Shown: positions 54,785-64,000, counted from the first letter of the stretch. The stretch: DNA of 64,000 nt from Bacteroides sp. (GCA_023665085.1 JAMPEQ010000003.1:159695-223694), one strand, 5' to 3'. Numbers and translations are program-made. Notes: a model not told the origin generated them from the sequence alone.

Positions 54785-56779
54785 ATGGATGAAAGTAAGA
54801 ATAAGTTAAAAAGAAACAAAGCATTTGTGATTTTCATTTCAGTGTGCTTACTTTTTGCTTTGATATTGGGTGCAGCTTTATTATTTTTATACAGTTATTC
54901 CTCTTCTGTTGAAAAACAACAGCAATTAATAAAATATGAATTAAGTGCCGTTGTAAAAAACGGCACTGATGAAATTACAATTAATTCTTGGAAAAACCCA
55001 AAAGATAAAAAGAACTACTTTTTTATGCCTGAGGGTGCAGATTTATCCTCAGTAGAAATCAGGGAGTCTGATAAAACAGACGGCGATTTTGCCGAAGGCT
55101 CTCTTGAAACAGGAGAAAATACAATAGAAGTAAACAATAAAAAATATGATATCGTTGTTATGCAAAGCAAAAATATTCCCGCTGTCTATATAAATACCGA
55201 AAGCGGTTCTATGGATACTATTTATTCTGATAAGAGCGAAAAAGAGAGTGCGGTAATTCAGGTTTATGACAACATTGAAAAGCTTGTTGACGAAAAATTG
55301 AAGCATATTAAGGGCAGAGGTAATGCTAGTTGGGAATATCCGCAAAAATCTTTTAATATTAAATTTGAAAATAAGTTTGATTTATTTGGCATGGGTGAGG
55401 GCAAAAAATATTCCCTTATTTCTACATATACTGATCAAACACTAATTAAGAATAATCTTGCCTTTACACTTGCTGACAATATCGGACTTAATTATGTAGC
55501 GGATTATCAGCAGGTTGACTTATATATAAATAATAATTATTTTGGAAATTATCTTGTTACCGAGGGTGTAAGAGTAGGTAAAAATCGTATAAATATAAAT
55601 AATCTTGATGATGAAAATGAATATGCGAATTCAGGTGTCAATCTTGATGAGCTTGATATATTAACTGATGCCGAATCAATCAATGATTATTCCAACGGCA
55701 CAAAGCGTTGGGTGGACATTGAAAATAATCCCGAAAATATTACTCACGGCTATTTGCTTGAGCTTGAATTAGGCAACAGATATATAGAAGAATCCAGCGG
55801 CTTTGTAACTGGAAACGGACAGGCAATTGTAGTTAGCAGTCCGGAATATGCCACTGAAGAAGAAGTCAGCTATATAAGCTCTTTTTATCAAAAATTTGAA
55901 AATGCATTACTGTCGGATGATGGATATAATGAGGACGGAAAGCATTATTCTGAATATATAGATATATCTTCGTTTGCAAAAATGTATCTGGTGCAGGAAT
56001 TCAGTTCAAACAGAGATGCGAATTTGACAAGTACCTATATGTATCTTGATGACAGCGGTATACTCAAGGCAGGTCCTGTATGGGATTTTGATAATTCTTT
56101 CGGCAATCAGGTTTATTTAGGCAATATGAATGATCCGAGTGATGTTAAACCATATGAATTCAATGTGTGTAATGATGGCTTTTTTAATCAGCTTTGCAGT
56201 AAAAGTGACTTTAGAAAAGCGGTTTACGAAATATGGAATAATGAAGTCAGGGATGAAGCTGAAAAGCTGATAGATAATATCGAAGCAGATAATTTAAAGA
56301 TTTTTTCATCAGCTGTTATGAATTCTGTCAGATGGAACAGATATAACACAACTGTTATAAGTGAAAATGCTGATAGATTTAACGATGCACATGAGCAGCT
56401 GAAAGATTTTATACTTAAGAGAATAGAGCTTTTTGACAATAGCTTTGACGAGAATTCATCTTTGTTAAATTATAATTCTAACGGCGAAGGTAATTCAGTA
56501 TTCGGTGAGGGAATTGTTAAGCCTGATGAAAAGCAGGTGATTAAAGAAAATATGTTTACAAGCAGCAAGAATTTTATATGCTGGAATACTAAGCCTGACG
56601 GAACAGGTACATCATATTATCCAAATGATGAAGCGTCTTTTTCAAATTCATCTGTTACTTTATATGCACAGTGGTCTGATAAAGAAAGTGCTGTTAAAAA
56701 AATAAAGAATAAAATCAATTTCTCTGTATCAAAAATAAAAAATTCACTAAATTACAGAATTAAGGTAATAACAGGTTGA
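54785..56779 (+). CDS. CotH-family protein with N-terminal anchor and C-terminal InlB-type repeat
   Basis: A membrane anchor (residues 12-36) is followed by a beta-rich domain, a CotH kinase-like domain (about 165-520) and one Listeria-Bacteroides-type (Flg_new/InlB_B) repeat near residue 595 (ICWNTKPDGTG...VTLYAQWS). CotH landmarks are IKGRGNASWEYPQKSFNIKF near residue 178, YLVTEGVRVG near 260 and GPVWDFDNSFGN near residue 430 with the metal-binding Asp residues. CotH of Bacillus is a spore-coat protein kinase; the anchored form here is probably extracellular. 664 residues. AGGGGGG precedes 54785. Confidence 0.85.
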   Translation: MDESKNKLKRNKAFVIFISVCLLFALILGAALLFLYSYSSSVEKQQQLIKYELSAVVKNGTDEITINSWKNPKDKKNYFFMPEGADLSSVEIRESDKTDGDFAEGSLETGENTIEVNNKKYDIVVMQSKNIPAVYINTESGSMDTIYSDKSEKESAVIQVYDNIEKLVDEKLKHIKGRGNASWEYPQKSFNIKFENKFDLFGMGEGKKYSLISTYTDQTLIKNNLAFTLADNIGLNYVADYQQVDLYINNNYFGNYLVTEGVRVGKNRININNLDDENEYANSGVNLDELDILTDAESINDYSNGTKRWVDIENNPENITHGYLLELELGNRYIEESSGFVTGNGQAIVVSSPEYATEEEVSYISSFYQKFENALLSDDGYNEDGKHYSEYIDISSFAKMYLVQEFSSNRDANLTSTYMYLDDSGILKAGPVWDFDNSFGNQVYLGNMNDPSDVKPYEFNVCNDGFFNQLCSKSDFRKAVYEIWNNEVRDEAEKLIDNIEADNLKIFSSAVMNSVRWNRYNTTVISENADRFNDAHEQLKDFILKRIELFDNSFDENSSLLNYNSNGEGNSVFGEGIVKPDEKQVIKENMFTSSKNFICWNTKPDGTGTSYYPNDEASFSNSSVTLYAQWSDKESAVKKIKNKINFSVSKIKNSLNYRIKVITG

Positions 56780-56878
56780 TTTTATGCTTTTTTGTCGATT
56801 TGTTTTACTTGATATATTCTTCGATTTGTGGTATAATTTCAGCGTAAATTTATTATATATTTTTAGGAGGCTTATATT

Positions 56879-57205
56879 ATGGCAATGACATACGAATCAG
56901 TTGTTTTGGCAGCCAGAAAAAAGTTTTTAAATACAGATGTTTCTTCCGTACAGGGTACTCTGGCTTTTCAGATTAATCTTGTTGGCAAGGTTGAGGGTAT
57001 CTTTTATATTGAGATTAAAGACGGTCAGGTTCATGTTGAGCCTTATGAGTATTATGATCGTAATGCAATTCTTACAATGAATGCAACAAACTTTACAAAG
57101 CTTATTAACGGCAAGCTTGATCCTGTTATTGCATTTACAACAGGAAAGCTTAAGGTTGACGGCGATATTAATGCCGCACTTGAAATTGTAAAGTTTTTAA
57201 AGTAA
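56879..57205 (+). CDS. SCP2 sterol-binding-domain protein
   Basis: 108 residues matching the SCP-2 lipid-binding fold: an N-terminal helix, GTLAFQINLVGKVEGIFYIEIKDG, then MNATNFTKLINGKLDPVIAFTTGKLKVDGDINAALEI, the standard closing segment. A soluble carrier of hydrophobic ligands, ligand unknown. TAGGAGG precedes 56879. A weak hairpin (AAAGGATAGC/GCTGTCCTTT) follows at about 57216-57243. Confidence 0.87.
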   Translation: MAMTYESVVLAARKKFLNTDVSSVQGTLAFQINLVGKVEGIFYIEIKDGQVHVEPYEYYDRNAILTMNATNFTKLINGKLDPVIAFTTGKLKVDGDINAALEIVKFLK

Positions 57206-57258
57206 GACAATAAAGGATAGCATTTTGGTGCTGTCCTTTGATTTTGAGGTGATATACA

Positions 57259-57768
57259 ATGTTTAAAGAAATTGAATTTGCCGATGTTAAAGATAATGTT
57301 ATTGACCTTTTAAAAAATCGCTGGGGTTTGGTTACTGCCGGTAATGCAGATAGCTTTAACACAATGACTGTATCGTGGGGTGCTGTTGGTGAACTTTGGG
57401 GAAAGGATATGGCAACAGTATATATCCGTCCTCAAAGATATACTGAGGAGTTTTTAGACAGAGAGGCTTACTTTACCCTCAGCTTTTATCCGGCAGATAT
57501 GAAACAGCGCATTCATGGTGTGTGCGGTTCAAAAAGCGGAAGAGATGTTGATAAAGCAGAGGAATGCGGAATAACTCCTTGTTTTGATAAGAATGCACCT
57601 TATTTTGAAGAAGCTGAGTTGGTGCTGATTTGCAAAAAGGCAGCCAAAAGTAAATTTGATCCTGATGATTTTATTGACGATACTATATGTGATAAATGGT
57701 ATGAGCTTAAGGATTTTCATTATATTTATTACGGAGCAATAGAAAAAGTCTTGATTTCTGAGAAATAG
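57259..57768 (+). CDS. Flavin reductase-like FMN-binding protein
   Basis: 169 residues with the flavin reductase-like split barrel: WGLVTAGNADSFNTMTVSWGAVGELW near residue 24, VYIRPQRYTEEFL near residue 55, FTLSFYPADMKQ near residue 75. It would bind FMN and reduce a small substrate or pass electrons. GAGGTGAT precedes 57259. It directly precedes the SRP RNA gene. Confidence 0.88.
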   Translation: MFKEIEFADVKDNVIDLLKNRWGLVTAGNADSFNTMTVSWGAVGELWGKDMATVYIRPQRYTEEFLDREAYFTLSFYPADMKQRIHGVCGSKSGRDVDKAEECGITPCFDKNAPYFEEAELVLICKKAAKSKFDPDDFIDDTICDKWYELKDFHYIYYGAIEKVLISEK

Positions 57769-57816
57769 TATAGTATAATAATTTCGCTAAGTGATTAGCA
57801 CTTTGTATCAGCAATA

Positions 57817-57985
57817 AAAAGGTAGGGGTTTGTCCTTATTTCATAATGTAGCGTATAGGCCCTGTGCGACGGGATGCTACGAACCTTGTCAGGCGGGGAA
57901 CCGAGCAGCAATAAGTGGATTTTTCTGTGTGCCGCAGACAAGTCTGTGCGTTACATTATGAAATAAGCAGCTTCTGCCTTTTGTT
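57817..57985 (+). ncRNA. ffs: Signal recognition particle RNA (clostridial/large type)
   Basis: The SRP S-domain is read directly: GTCAGG...GGGGAACCGAGCAGCA with the apical GGAA loop, followed by ATAAGTG. A long outer stem (CTTATTTCATAATGTA at 57834 pairs with TACATTATGAAATAAG ending 57967) and a looser basal stem extend to a T-rich end. Place directly before dnaX is the same as scr in Bacillus. The RNA pairs with Ffh for cotranslational membrane targeting. Outer ends are approximate. Confidence 0.9.
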
Positions 57986-58006
57986 TATATTGAATGGAGG
58001 TAGATT

Positions 58007-59731
58007 ATGTATCAGGCTTTATATAGAAAGTACAGACCTAAAAATTTTGTCGATGTTTATGGGCAGGATCATATCGTATCTACCTTGAAAAATGAAATTT
58101 GTGAAAACAGAGTTTCACATGCATATTTATTTACAGGTTCAAGAGGAACCGGTAAAACAACATGCTCAAAGCTTCTGGCCAAAGCTGTTAATTGTGAAAA
58201 TAATATAGACGGTGAGCCATGCAATGAGTGCGAGGTTTGCCGCGGCATTGATAATGGCTCAATATTTGATGTTGTTGAAATTGATGCGGCATCAAATAAT
58301 GGCGTTGATAATATCCGTGATTTGAGAGAAGAGGCAAATTATACTCCGGCAAGAAGTAAATATAGGGTTTATATTATTGATGAGGTTCATATGCTGTCAC
58401 AGGGTGCTTTTAACGCTTTGCTGAAAACACTCGAAGAGCCTCCAGCTCATGTGATTTTTATTCTTGCCACAACAGAAGTTCATAAAATACCTGCAACTAT
58501 TCTGTCACGCTGTCAGCGTTTTGATTTTAAACGTATCCAGCCTGAGACTATGGCTGTTCGTCTTAAGCAGGTTGCTGAAGCTGAGGGTATGACTATTGAT
58601 GATCCTGCTTCTATACTGATTGCCCGTCTGGCAGACGGTGCACTTCGTGACGGGTTATCCATTCTAGATCAGTGCTCCAGCAGAAGTAAAAATATTGATT
58701 CAGAGTTGGTGTCTCAGGTGGCAGGTATTGCAGGCAGAGAAATTCTGCATAAGCTTACTTCCTGCGTGCAGACAAAGAACAGTTCAGAGGCCATGGAGCT
58801 TTTATCTGAATTATATCAGAACAGCTATGATATGGAACGTCTTTGTGTTGATATGATCAGCCACTTTCGCAATCTTTTGATTGTAAAGACAGTGAAAAAG
58901 TTTCGAGAGCTTATTATTTGCACAGATGATGAATTTAACAGCATTTCATCATCGGCAAATGATTTTACTTTGGAAAATATTATTTTTGCTCTTGATTTAT
59001 TTCAGAATACTCTTACAAAAATCAAATCGGGTGCAAATTCCAGAATAGAAATGGAAATGACCTTTATTATACTTTGTCAGCCAAAGCTGGATTCTTCTCA
59101 AAATGCTATTTTAGAGCGAATTTCTCAGCTTGAGCTTGCAGTAAAGAGAGGCGTTTCCGTGAAGACACAGCAGACCGCTTCGTACGCACCTGAACCCACA
59201 GTTGAAAAAGCAGTTGCTGATATAAATACTGACAGTAAGACTGAAAATTCAGAAGATGAACAAGTTCATAAAATAAATTTAACAGAAACATATCAAGAAC
59301 CTGTTCTTGATGAGTCTAAAACTCCTGCAGCAGAAAACCATTATGAACCTAAAACACAGGAGACTATTCATTCTGCTCAAACTGCTGACGCTGATGAAAA
59401 TACACAGCCGCAGACAGTTAAATTTGAGCATTGGGATGAATTTATGGAGGCTATCCACAAAAACGATATTGCCCTTTTTGGTATTCTTAACAGCTCAAAA
59501 GCTTATGTACGCGGAGAATTCTTTTTGATAGACAGTCCTAATCCTACAGTGAAGAATTTTATAAAAATTCCTACTCACACCAAGGCAATTAAGAAGTCCT
59601 TGTTTGAAGTAACAGGTATTAATTATAAGCTTGGAATATTCAAAAATACTTCAGGTGAGGCTCAAAAAAGGGATTTGCTGGAGGATTTGGTAAGTAAAGC
59701 ACAGGGAAATGTAAAAATAAATTTTGAATAA
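58007..59731 (+). CDS. dnaX: DNA polymerase III subunits gamma and tau
   Basis: This is the clamp-loader ATPase. YRKYRPKNFVDVYGQDHI opens the protein, Walker A is GSRGTGKTT near residue 45, the zinc module C-(x)8-C-N-E-C-x-x-C lies near 64-79, DEVHMLS near residue 126, and SRC-QRFDF near residue 170. Residues about 370-470 are a low-complexity linker rich in Glu/Thr/Gln, then a tau-like C-terminal domain (GKLGIF-like text near 545). No slippery sequence is obvious, so probably only the long form is made. 574 residues. GGAGGTAG precedes 58007. Confidence 0.95.
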   Translation: MYQALYRKYRPKNFVDVYGQDHIVSTLKNEICENRVSHAYLFTGSRGTGKTTCSKLLAKAVNCENNIDGEPCNECEVCRGIDNGSIFDVVEIDAASNNGVDNIRDLREEANYTPARSKYRVYIIDEVHMLSQGAFNALLKTLEEPPAHVIFILATTEVHKIPATILSRCQRFDFKRIQPETMAVRLKQVAEAEGMTIDDPASILIARLADGALRDGLSILDQCSSRSKNIDSELVSQVAGIAGREILHKLTSCVQTKNSSEAMELLSELYQNSYDMERLCVDMISHFRNLLIVKTVKKFRELIICTDDEFNSISSSANDFTLENIIFALDLFQNTLTKIKSGANSRIEMEMTFIILCQPKLDSSQNAILERISQLELAVKRGVSVKTQQTASYAPEPTVEKAVADINTDSKTENSEDEQVHKINLTETYQEPVLDESKTPAAENHYEPKTQETIHSAQTADADENTQPQTVKFEHWDEFMEAIHKNDIALFGILNSSKAYVRGEFFLIDSPNPTVKNFIKIPTHTKAIKKSLFEVTGINYKLGIFKNTSGEAQKRDLLEDLVSKAQGNVKINFE

Positions 59732-59747
59732 AAATAGGAGAATTATT

Positions 59748-60092
59748 ATGAAAGCAAGACTTCCACAGGGAATGGGCGGAGGCCCTCAGAATATGCAGAG
59801 CATGCTTCGTCAGGCTCAGAAAATGCAGGAAAATCTTGAGGCAAAAAAGGCCGAGCTTGAGGCAAAGGATTATGTTGTTACTTCAGGCGGCGGAATGGTT
59901 GAAATTACTGTTTCGGGTAATCATCAGGTAAAGTCTATCGGACTTAATCCTGAGGTTGTTGATCCTGATGATGTTGAAATGCTTGAAGATATGCTTGTTG
60001 CAGCATTCAATGAGGCCATGCGTCAGATTGAAGAAGAGTCAGAAAGAGAAATGGAGAAAGTAACCGGCGGTTTAAATATACCTGGACTTTAA
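59748..60092 (+). CDS. YbaB/EbfC family nucleoid-associated protein
   Basis: 114 residues; the start ATG at 59748 follows AGGAGA. MQSMLRQAQKMQENLEAKKAELEAKDYVV is the typical coiled helix, and GGGMVEITVSGNHQVKSIGLNPEVV the beta part. It binds DNA as a dimer with tweezers-like arms. The dnaX-ybaB-recR order is the classic bacterial cluster and supports all three calls. Confidence 0.93.
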   Translation: MKARLPQGMGGGPQNMQSMLRQAQKMQENLEAKKAELEAKDYVVTSGGGMVEITVSGNHQVKSIGLNPEVVDPDDVEMLEDMLVAAFNEAMRQIEEESEREMEKVTGGLNIPGL

Positions 60093-60117
60093 ATTTTGCT
60101 GAATTTCAGAGGTAGTT

Positions 60118-60717
60118 ATGTCTTTTAATCTTGCACCACTTCAAAATTTAATAGATCAGTTTGAGCGTATGCAGGGTGTAGGTCATAAGACTGCTCAGCG
60201 AATGGCTTTCTATGTTCTTGGACTTTCTGCTGAGCAGGCAAATGAGTTTGCAAAAGCAATTACAGATGCTCATACAAAAATTAAGCAGTGTACTGTTTGC
60301 TGTGATTTGGCAGATGATGAGCTTTGCCCGATTTGTAAGAGCAATACAAGAGACAAGAGTGTAATTTGTGTTGTTCAGGATCCTCGCGATGTTGCGGCAA
60401 TTGAACGTACTCATGAGTATAAGGGAACCTATCATGTTCTTCACGGAGCAATTTCGCCTATAGATAATATAGGTCCTGATCAGATTAGGATAAAAGAGCT
60501 TATGGCTCGTCTTGGTGATGATACGGTAGAAGAAGTTATTATGGCAACAAATCCTACTATTGAAGGCGAGGCAACTGCCATGTATATCAGCAGACTTCTT
60601 AAGCCTCTTGGAATAACTGTAAGCCGACTTGCGTATGGTGTGCCTGTAGGTGCTGATCTTGAGTATGCAGATGAGGTAACTCTGTCAAAAGCACTGGAGG
60701 GAAGAAGTGTAATATAG
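60118..60717 (+). CDS. recR: Recombination mediator RecR
   Basis: 199 residues. The N-terminal HhH ([20 protein letters not shown]), the zinc finger C-T-V-C-C...C-P-I-C near residues 57-72, the TOPRIM domain with [22 protein letters not shown] near residue 80, and the Walker B-like end [15 protein letters not shown] are all in order. It loads RecA at gapped DNA with RecO/RecF. Ribosome site AGAGG. Confidence 0.96.
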   Translation: MSFNLAPLQNLIDQFERMQGVGHKTAQRMAFYVLGLSAEQANEFAKAITDAHTKIKQCTVCCDLADDELCPICKSNTRDKSVICVVQDPRDVAAIERTHEYKGTYHVLHGAISPIDNIGPDQIRIKELMARLGDDTVEEVIMATNPTIEGEATAMYISRLLKPLGITVSRLAYGVPVGADLEYADEVTLSKALEGRSVI

Positions 60718-60736
60718 TAAAAAGGAAGTGATAGAC

Positions 60737-61195
60737 TTGAAAAATGAAAAACAGATAATAGCAAATAACAAAAAAGCCTATCATGACTATTTTGTACTTG
60801 AAACTTATGAGGCCGGTATAGAGCTCTTCGGTACAGAGATAAAATCTATCAGAAACGGAAGAGTTAATCTTAAGGATAGCTTTTGCTCTGTTGATGATGG
60901 TGAAATGTTTGCTGTCGGAATGCATATATCGCCGTATGAAATGGGCAACAGATTTAATCGTGATCCTATGCGAAAGAAAAGACTTTTGCTTCATAAAAAA
61001 GAGATTATGAAACTGTTTGGACAAAGTCAGCAGCAGGGTTTGTCAATTATTCCTCTGAGTTTGTATATCACGAATGGCAGGGCAAAACTTGAAATAGGTC
61101 TCTGCAAAGGTAAAAAACTTTATGATAAACGTGCAGTTCAGGCAAAGAAGGATTCTGACAGAACAATTGAACGAGCACTTAAAGAACGTTATTAA
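60737..61195 (+). CDS. smpB: SsrA-binding protein SmpB
   Basis: 152 residues: [65 protein letters not shown], and the basic tail [12 protein letters not shown]. It binds tmRNA and rescues stalled ribosomes together with ssrA just downstream. The start is TTG at 60737, seven bases after GGAAGTG; a GTG at 60728 lies inside that site. Confidence 0.96.
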   Translation: MKNEKQIIANNKKAYHDYFVLETYEAGIELFGTEIKSIRNGRVNLKDSFCSVDDGEMFAVGMHISPYEMGNRFNRDPMRKKRLLLHKKEIMKLFGQSQQQGLSIIPLSLYITNGRAKLEIGLCKGKKLYDKRAVQAKKDSDRTIERALKERY

Positions 61196-61215
61196 GTGTT
61201 TTTAATTGAATATAT

Positions 61216-61567
61216 GGGGATGAAAGGATTTCGACAGGGATGTTGAGCCTTGGTCAGCGGGTAGTGGAGTTGCACCACTTAAAAAGTAACATCTTAAAAT
61301 TAACTGACAAAAATAATTCAGTTGCTCTTGCTGCGTAATTAGCAGCTTGCGTTCTATGACAGAGTGCCACGGCTGTCAATAGAGCGTCGATTTAGTGGCG
61401 AACATGAACGAAAGAGTGCCTTGGCTTTCGTCAGGTATCAAAGGCTGCCGTAGCCTGTAGGCTGTTTGTTGCCGACAGGTGAGGGGAGACTCAAATAACA
61501 AACTACACTCGTAGAGCCCTTGGCAAGATATTTTTGGACGTGGTTTCGATTACCACCATCTCCACCA
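61216..61567 (+). ncRNA. ssrA: Transfer-messenger RNA
   Basis: The acceptor GGGGATG pairs with CATCTCC, and the CCA end is encoded (61565-61567). The tag reading frame ends in a segment translating to DKNNSVALAA followed by TAA around 61300-61345, the expected proteolysis tag. Conserved tmRNA text GGATTTCGACAGGG and TTGGACGTGGTTCGATT-like T arm are present. Ribosome rescue with the adjacent smpB. A terminator follows. Confidence 0.95.
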
Positions 61568-61573
61568 AAAGAT

Positions 61574-61623
61574 AAAAATCCGAAACTCACTATTGTTGGT
61601 GATACTTTCGGATTTTGTTTTTT
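61574..61623 (+). terminator. ssrA terminator
   Basis: The hairpin AAAAATCCGAAA...TTTCGGATTTT is followed by a broken T run. The next 200 bases up to the island gene are AT-rich, with a possible -10 TATAAT at 61770 and no other feature seen. Confidence 0.8.
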
Positions 61624-61830
61624 CCTTAGCAATTTAATATAAATTTTTAGCAGGGAGCTTATTTAGTTTTCTGCTATTTTTATGCTTGAATTATTAATAA
61701 TTTGAATCTTTTGTTAAAAAATTGTGTAATTTTGTAATTTGGATTGACAAATTATTCTAAATTAACCATTATAATATTATGAATTTATTTAGTTGTTAAA
61801 AATATTTTTATAAATAAAAGGAGATTAACT

Positions 61831-62439
61831 ATGCGTGATGTAAATATTGGACAGAACTATGGCGATGTTATAGAAAATAATTATTACGGAAACGAAAAAA
61901 ATTATAGTGTTGATTTTGAATTAAAGGAAACAACTGTAAATGATCTTATAAAATCAAAAACTAAGGAATTAATCGGCTCGCTGATTTCTATTGTCATTTC
62001 AGTAGTTTTAGATATTATAAATAAAAGTGTTGAAATCAATAATAAATTATCAATAGCTTTTATTGTTATTATGCTGATTTTTGGTGCATTAGGAGCAATA
62101 ATACTATTTTGTTATATATGTGATATGATTAAAATTCTTAAGTTAAAAACAAACGGAAAATGTATTAATTTTGAATCTAAACGAGAAGTTTTCCAAGCAA
62201 TTATAGAAACTATGAGAGAAGAAGATAATATTTCTGATGAAAAAGCAATAGGAAAACTTATAAAAAATGAAAACGGAAAGATATATGAAATTAGGGGCTG
62301 TGCATGTCCTATTTGTAAAAGTGAACCTATAGGCTATATGTATCCTTCTTGTATTAACAAAAACGGTCAGTATATTTTCGAATGTGATGAAAATCAGGCA
62401 CATAGATTAACTTTTGATTATAAAAATAAGATTGTTTAA
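61831..62439 (+). CDS. Membrane protein with N-terminal G-Q-N-Y type tag, unknown function
   Basis: 202 residues. The opening DVNIGQNYGDVIENNYYGN resembles short N-terminal tags found on some conflict-system proteins. Two membrane helices follow (about residues 48-68 and 75-100). The cytoplasmic part contains CACPICKSEPIGYM, a short Cys cluster. It is the first gene of a three-gene block after ssrA, with AAAAGGAGA before 61831. A pore-type effector is a plausible role, by analogy with toxin-sensor pairs. Confidence 0.65.
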   Translation: MRDVNIGQNYGDVIENNYYGNEKNYSVDFELKETTVNDLIKSKTKELIGSLISIVISVVLDIINKSVEINNKLSIAFIVIMLIFGALGAIILFCYICDMIKILKLKTNGKCINFESKREVFQAIIETMREEDNISDEKAIGKLIKNENGKIYEIRGCACPICKSEPIGYMYPSCINKNGQYIFECDENQAHRLTFDYKNKIV

Positions 62440-62471
62440 TAGATGCTGTAAATATCAAAAAAGGTGATATG

Positions 62472-63605
62472 ATGAAAAACTTATTAGTTGGTAATGGAAT
62501 TAATATACAATTTGATAATAAAAATTATACTACAAAGCAGATTATGTTAAGAATATTAAAGAATTGTGATAGAGATGATTTTCCGTCTCATATTATTGTT
62601 AATTTTCCTTATCTTTTGAAAAACTATTTTGGGGAATTGTATTTAGTAGCACGAGAAATGATTGAAGGTAAATATGATAAATATACGAATTGTACAGCAG
62701 AGGTGAAATCTTTAGATGCGTTTAAAAATCAATATAATGATAAAATTGAAACATTAAGAATTACAGATATTGGAATGGAGGACTATTATTTAATTCACGA
62801 TTTAGTGTGCCATAAATTAGATATTAAAAATCCAGGACAATATTATATAAGAGAAGCTATGAAAATTGCTTATTTTTTTGCAATTTACAATGATGGAAAG
62901 TTGAATGAATTAAATAAAATGTATCCAGATAATTTTAAAAATTATCTGGATAGTTTTGATAATATATTTACCACTAATTATGATAGTAACATAGAATCTA
63001 TAATCAATAAAGAAAAATTTCATATTCATGGTCAGTTTGATAAGAAGGATGATGTTTACAATCCGGATTCATTTAGAAATCAATTGCCAGATGCACCAAT
63101 AAAAAATATAGAAATTGATGATAACTATTATTATTTATATTCTAACGCTATTTCAACTCATTGTGGTGAGTATAAAAATTTAACAATAAAGCAAAATTCA
63201 TTAGCAAATGATTGTGTCGAAAAAATGGCAAATGCGTATAACTCAGACGAAAATATAAGAAAAGAAATAGATAGTTGGGTAGATGATGATAACAGTCTTA
63301 CCTCTAATTTGGGATATTCTATTCAGTTGAAATCTAAATATCCAGAATTAAGTTTTAGTGAAAATTATCATTTTGACAAATTGAAAGGAATTGAAGGAGA
63401 CTTAGATATAATAGGTTTATCTCCTTGGAATGATTTCCATATTTTTGAAGCCGTAGATAATGCCAATGTTATGCATTGTACATATTATTTTTTCGATGAA
63501 AGTCAATGTGATGTAGTTAGAAGATTGCTGCCTAAATTAAATTCAGAAAATAAAATATTATTCGAATCATCAACTGAATTTTGGAGAAAACAATATGAAA
63601 GTTAA
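62472..63605 (+). CDS. SIR2-like / AbiH-like protein, putative NAD-consuming defence protein
   Basis: About 377 residues. LLVGNGINIQF at the N-terminus matches the nucleotide-binding GNG motif of SIR2/AbiH proteins. NIFTTNYDSNIES near residue 172 and KFHIHGQF near residue 188 match the catalytic Asn/His region, and DIIGLSPWNDFHIFEAV near residue 315 closes the Rossmann fold. Such proteins often degrade NAD+ during phage infection. The start is the ATG at 62472 (or 62469) after AAGGTGAT. Its stop overlaps the next gene by 11 bases, so both are co-translated. Confidence 0.72.
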   Translation: MKNLLVGNGINIQFDNKNYTTKQIMLRILKNCDRDDFPSHIIVNFPYLLKNYFGELYLVAREMIEGKYDKYTNCTAEVKSLDAFKNQYNDKIETLRITDIGMEDYYLIHDLVCHKLDIKNPGQYYIREAMKIAYFFAIYNDGKLNELNKMYPDNFKNYLDSFDNIFTTNYDSNIESIINKEKFHIHGQFDKKDDVYNPDSFRNQLPDAPIKNIEIDDNYYYLYSNAISTHCGEYKNLTIKQNSLANDCVEKMANAYNSDENIRKEIDSWVDDDNSLTSNLGYSIQLKSKYPELSFSENYHFDKLKGIEGDLDIIGLSPWNDFHIFEAVDNANVMHCTYYFFDESQCDVVRRLLPKLNSENKILFESSTEFWRKQYES

Positions 63606-63930
63606 GTATAGATTTATTAGTAAAAGTGAAATTGAAAAATTGATTACAATTTCTAATATGTTTGCAAGAAGTTTATGTCCGTTAGATATAGTTATTAAAC
63701 AGTTTAACGATTTATCTTATCGGAAAAGAAAGATGATAAGAGATTTATTTAACGAATATGATAATATTCGCAGAAAAAAGATTCCAAATGGTGAAGGAGA
63801 TAGTGCTTGGCTGGATTCTGTTATGGTTGATGCACATATAATTGCAACGGAATATGATATTGATCCACTTACGGCTATTATGTGTTTGAAACCTATTTGT
63901 AAGGATAATGAGATTATAGTAATAAAATAA
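63595..63930 (+). CDS. Small hypothetical protein of the ssrA-island module
   Basis: 111 residues, basic N-terminal half (RKRKMIRDLFNEYD), no signal or membrane part. It overlaps the SIR2-like gene. No family recognised. As the third member it could be a regulator or partner of the putative effector. The last 70 bases of the window hold no recognisable feature. Confidence 0.6.
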   Translation: MKVKYRFISKSEIEKLITISNMFARSLCPLDIVIKQFNDLSYRKRKMIRDLFNEYDNIRRKKIPNGEGDSAWLDSVMVDAHIIATEYDIDPLTAIMCLKPICKDNEIIVIK

Positions 63931-64000
63931 GGCGGAGAGTTTTAGATGAACCGCCCCAAATTGTGCAGACAGCACAAAAAAAGACAGGGCTATGGTAGAA

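Noticed and set aside
61438..61632. A 64-codon minus-strand frame across the tmRNA 3' end
   Set aside because: It is the mirror of the tmRNA and its terminator; no ribosome site and no meaningful protein pattern.
1..64000. CRISPR array
   Set aside because: No regularly spaced direct repeats and no cas genes were seen; the DUF2779 protein only resembles Cas4 in fold.

Overview
The window is low-GC Firmicutes DNA, most likely a spore-forming Oscillospiraceae/Ruminococcus-type gut anaerobe. The evidence is a clostridial-type SRP RNA directly upstream of dnaX, a SpoVAE-like protein, a decayed alpha/beta-type spore protein (SASP), a CotH-like protein, a type I glutamine synthetase, AGGAGG-type ribosome sites throughout and many host-glycan hydrolases. 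This is inferred from gene content and style, not from a database match.

The first ~17.7 kb is accessory DNA rich in defence-type genes and in broken genes. It holds an agmatine-deiminase-like enzyme, a frameshifted UvrD-type helicase and a WYL regulator. Two retron loci follow, about 4.5 kb apart: 4929-6062 (ncRNA arms intact, RT dead) and 9543-11272 (ncRNA plus intact RT with a C-terminal extension). Between them lie a DUF2779 nuclease and a DUF262/DUF1524 (GmrSD-like) protein. Next come a minus-strand cassette with two Cys-dependent phosphatases and a frameshifted DnaB-like ATPase, an AAA/DUF4143 ATPase, and a DUF4417 gene with a decayed tail followed by two small paralogous proteins.

From 17.8 to 40.3 kb the DNA looks like ordinary host chromosome: a SASP remnant, a two-gene glycerophosphotransferase/glycosyltransferase operon (minus strand), a secreted anchored protein, and a glycan-use block (HAD phosphatase, GH20 hexosaminidase, M28 peptidase, GH2 beta-mannosidase). 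It continues with a Ca2+/Na+ antiporter, a CapA-like protein, glnA with a terminator-containing leader, tRNA-Ser(GGA), a small kinase, an SseB-like protein, an M23 peptidase, and an AraC regulator divergent from a GH31 alpha-xylosidase.

From 40.5 to 50.7 kb there is a compact, fully intact phage-derived operon: terminase small and large subunits, portal, protease, capsid and connectors, followed directly by LysM/XkdP-like, hub, spike, baseplate wedge, baseplate J, XkdU-like and fibre-like proteins. The sheath, tube, tail chaperones and tape measure are absent from the place where they belong, and no integrase, repressor or lysis gene is visible. Every remaining frame is open, which suggests a domesticated particle or a conserved remnant rather than a decaying prophage.

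From 50.9 to 61.6 kb the DNA is core again: coaX, DUF1015, a second M28 peptidase, spoVAE, a CotH-like protein, an SCP2-domain protein, a flavin reductase, SRP RNA, dnaX, ybaB, recR, smpB and ssrA. From 61.8 kb to the end, immediately after ssrA (a common island site), there is a three-gene module with a SIR2/AbiH-like protein, probably anti-phage.
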